From Lachnospiraceae bacterium UBA3845 (GTDB lineage: Bacteria > Bacillota > Clostridia > Lachnospirales > Lachnospiraceae), in assembly GCA_002392705.1 (NCBI GenBank), contig DGHP01000182.1, positions 1 to 22,792 on the forward strand: 22,792 nt of DNA. Direction: 5' to 3'. Each line of letters starts with the position of its first letter. Position 1 is the stretch's first letter. Below, piece after piece: positions 21,780 through 22,792 of the stretch. The position numbers and the translations under genes were made by a program. The notes beneath the pieces are model-generated. The model saw only the letters and a program-made list of their open reading frames with translations. It was not told the DNA's origin and ran no database searches.

Positions 21780-22792
21780 ATGACAAATTATTATATCAAT
21801 GCGGCAGACAGAAAAAGCAAGATCAATAAAGAAATATACGGCCATTTTTCGGAGCATCTCGGACGCTGCATCTATGAGGGCATCTATGTGGGTGAAAACT
21901 CCGATATACCGAACGTGAACGGTATGCGCTGCGACGTCGTTGAGGCTCTGAAGGAGATCAAAGTTCCGGTTCTGCGCTGGCCGGGGGGATGCTTCGCGGA
22001 TGAGTACCACTGGAAGGACGGCATCGGTCCGAAGGAAAGCCGCAAGAAAATGATCAATACCCACTGGGGCGGCGTTGTGGAGGACAACAGCTTCGGCACG
22101 CATGAGTATATGGAACTCTGCAGGCAGCTGGGCTGCGAGACTTATGTCAACGGCAATCTGGGCAGCGGGACCGTGCAGGAGATGTCGGAATGGGTTGAGT
22201 ACATGACCTTCGAGGGCGTCTCCCCCATGGCGGACCTGCGCGCGAAAAACGGACATCCGGAAGCCTGGAAGGTTGATTTCTTCGGCGTAGGAAATGAAAA
22301 CTGGGGCTGCGGCGGCAATATGACTCCGGAGTTTTACGCGAATGAGTACCGCCGTTACCAGACCTATGTGCGCCAGTATCATGCCGGAAACGGGATGGAG
22401 CAGGGGATTGACAACTCATCCTTTATCCGGAGAATTGCCTGCGGGCCCAATGTGGCTGATACAGAATGGACAGAAGGCGTCATGAAGACCCTGTTCCGTC
22501 ACTGCGAGGCGAGATTCCACGGCAACGCGGACGGACTGTCCCTCCATTATTATACCCATCCGGACGGCTGGGAGAACAAGGGGAGCGCGACGGACTTTGA
22601 TGAGAAGACCTGGTACAAGACCCTGGCCAAGACCCTGTATATGGAAGATCTGATCCGGATGCACAGTGCCATCATGGACCAGTATGATCCGAAGAAAAAG
22701 CTCGGCCTGATTGTGGATGAGTGGGGAACCTGGTATAACGTAGAGCCGGGAACCAACCCGGGATTCCTCTATCAGCAGAATACCATGCGCGA
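21780..22792 (+). CDS. GH51 alpha-L-arabinofuranosidase (3' end beyond window)
   Basis: The frame begins at ATG 21780 (AGGAGG at 21765-21770) and is still open at the window end after 337 codons. Family proteins have about 500 residues, so roughly two thirds is present. There is no signal peptide, so it acts in the cytoplasm, removing terminal alpha-L-arabinofuranosyl units from imported oligosaccharides. N-terminal family motifs are [20 protein letters not shown] and [20 protein letters not shown]. The acid/base is E173 in [13 protein letters not shown] and the nucleophile is E314 in [11 protein letters not shown]. It is 66 bases downstream of permease 2, with no terminator, so it belongs to the same operon. 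Its specificity supports the arabinoside assignment of the transporter. Confidence 0.95.
   Translation, partial: MTNYYINAADRKSKINKEIYGHFSEHLGRCIYEGIYVGENSDIPNVNGMRCDVVEALKEIKVPVLRWPGGCFADEYHWKDGIGPKESRKKMINTHWGGVVEDNSFGTHEYMELCRQLGCETYVNGNLGSGTVQEMSEWVEYMTFEGVSPMADLRAKNGHPEAWKVDFFGVGNENWGCGGNMTPEFYANEYRRYQTYVRQYHAGNGMEQGIDNSSFIRRIACGPNVADTEWTEGVMKTLFRHCEARFHGNADGLSLHYYTHPDGWENKGSATDFDEKTWYKTLAKTLYMEDLIRMHSAIMDQYDPKKKLGLIVDEWGTWYNVEPGTNPGFLYQQNTMR

Overview
The window looks like a chromosome segment from a Lachnospiraceae-type clostridial Firmicute. Nearly every gene has an AGGAGG-like ribosome binding site, sigma-A promoters are recognisable, and several families typical of that group occur (DUF6465, DUF4342 beside a two-component system, DUF4143 ATPase, a CUT1 sugar ABC operon with GH51). 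No rRNA, tRNA, CRISPR array or complete insertion sequence was seen. The organism assignment is inference from gene content.

Region 1 (1-3671) is a patchwork. Three small overlapping + strand ORFs, the last with a SPOR-like half domain, end at a strong terminator. Next come the remains of a glycoside-utilisation locus: an AraC regulator without its N-terminal sensor (-), the first 63 codons of a GPH sugar transporter, and the last ~110 codons of a GH2 enzyme. A complete AAA/DUF4143 ATPase gene (-) with a nested inverted repeat at its 5' side lies between the last two. A protein joining an XRE repressor domain to a DUF6465 domain follows.

Region 2 (3672-6163) has a perfect 45-bp tandem duplication, a fragment resembling subtype B tannase/esterase, an intact glucose-6-phosphate isomerase gene (pgi, -), and a 400-bp spacer with a 25-26-bp tandem repeat.

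Region 3 (6164-13077) is the most unusual part: a 986-residue membrane protein that joins a propeller-like extracytoplasmic domain, a Cache-like sensor and an MFS transporter; a GNAT acetyltransferase with a C-terminal four-cysteine knuckle; a Cache-like/HAMP/SpoIIE-type PP2C phosphatase; and, beyond a MITE-like palindrome, a radical SAM protein with additional C-terminal cysteines. The first three are closely packed and are probably one operon for sensing and signalling.

Region 4 (13117-16084) is a DUF4342-response regulator-histidine kinase operon (-), converging on region 3 at a bidirectional terminator. A set of roughly 11-bp-phased repeats in its leader may be the regulator's binding site.

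Region 5 (16085-22792) is an arabinoside-uptake locus. Two tandem paralogous ArsR-type regulators with a large uncharacterised C-terminal domain (-) are divergent from a CUT1 ABC operon (binding protein, two permeases) and a cytoplasmic GH51 alpha-L-arabinofuranosidase that runs off the window. The intergenic region holds two AT-rich 7-5-7 inverted repeats, a TTGTGCACAA palindrome, a TTGACA-17-TATAGT promoter and a hairpin-rich leader. The likely logic is that arabinofuranosyl oligosaccharides are imported and cleaved in the cytoplasm, with the paired regulators reading ligand state through their C-terminal domains.
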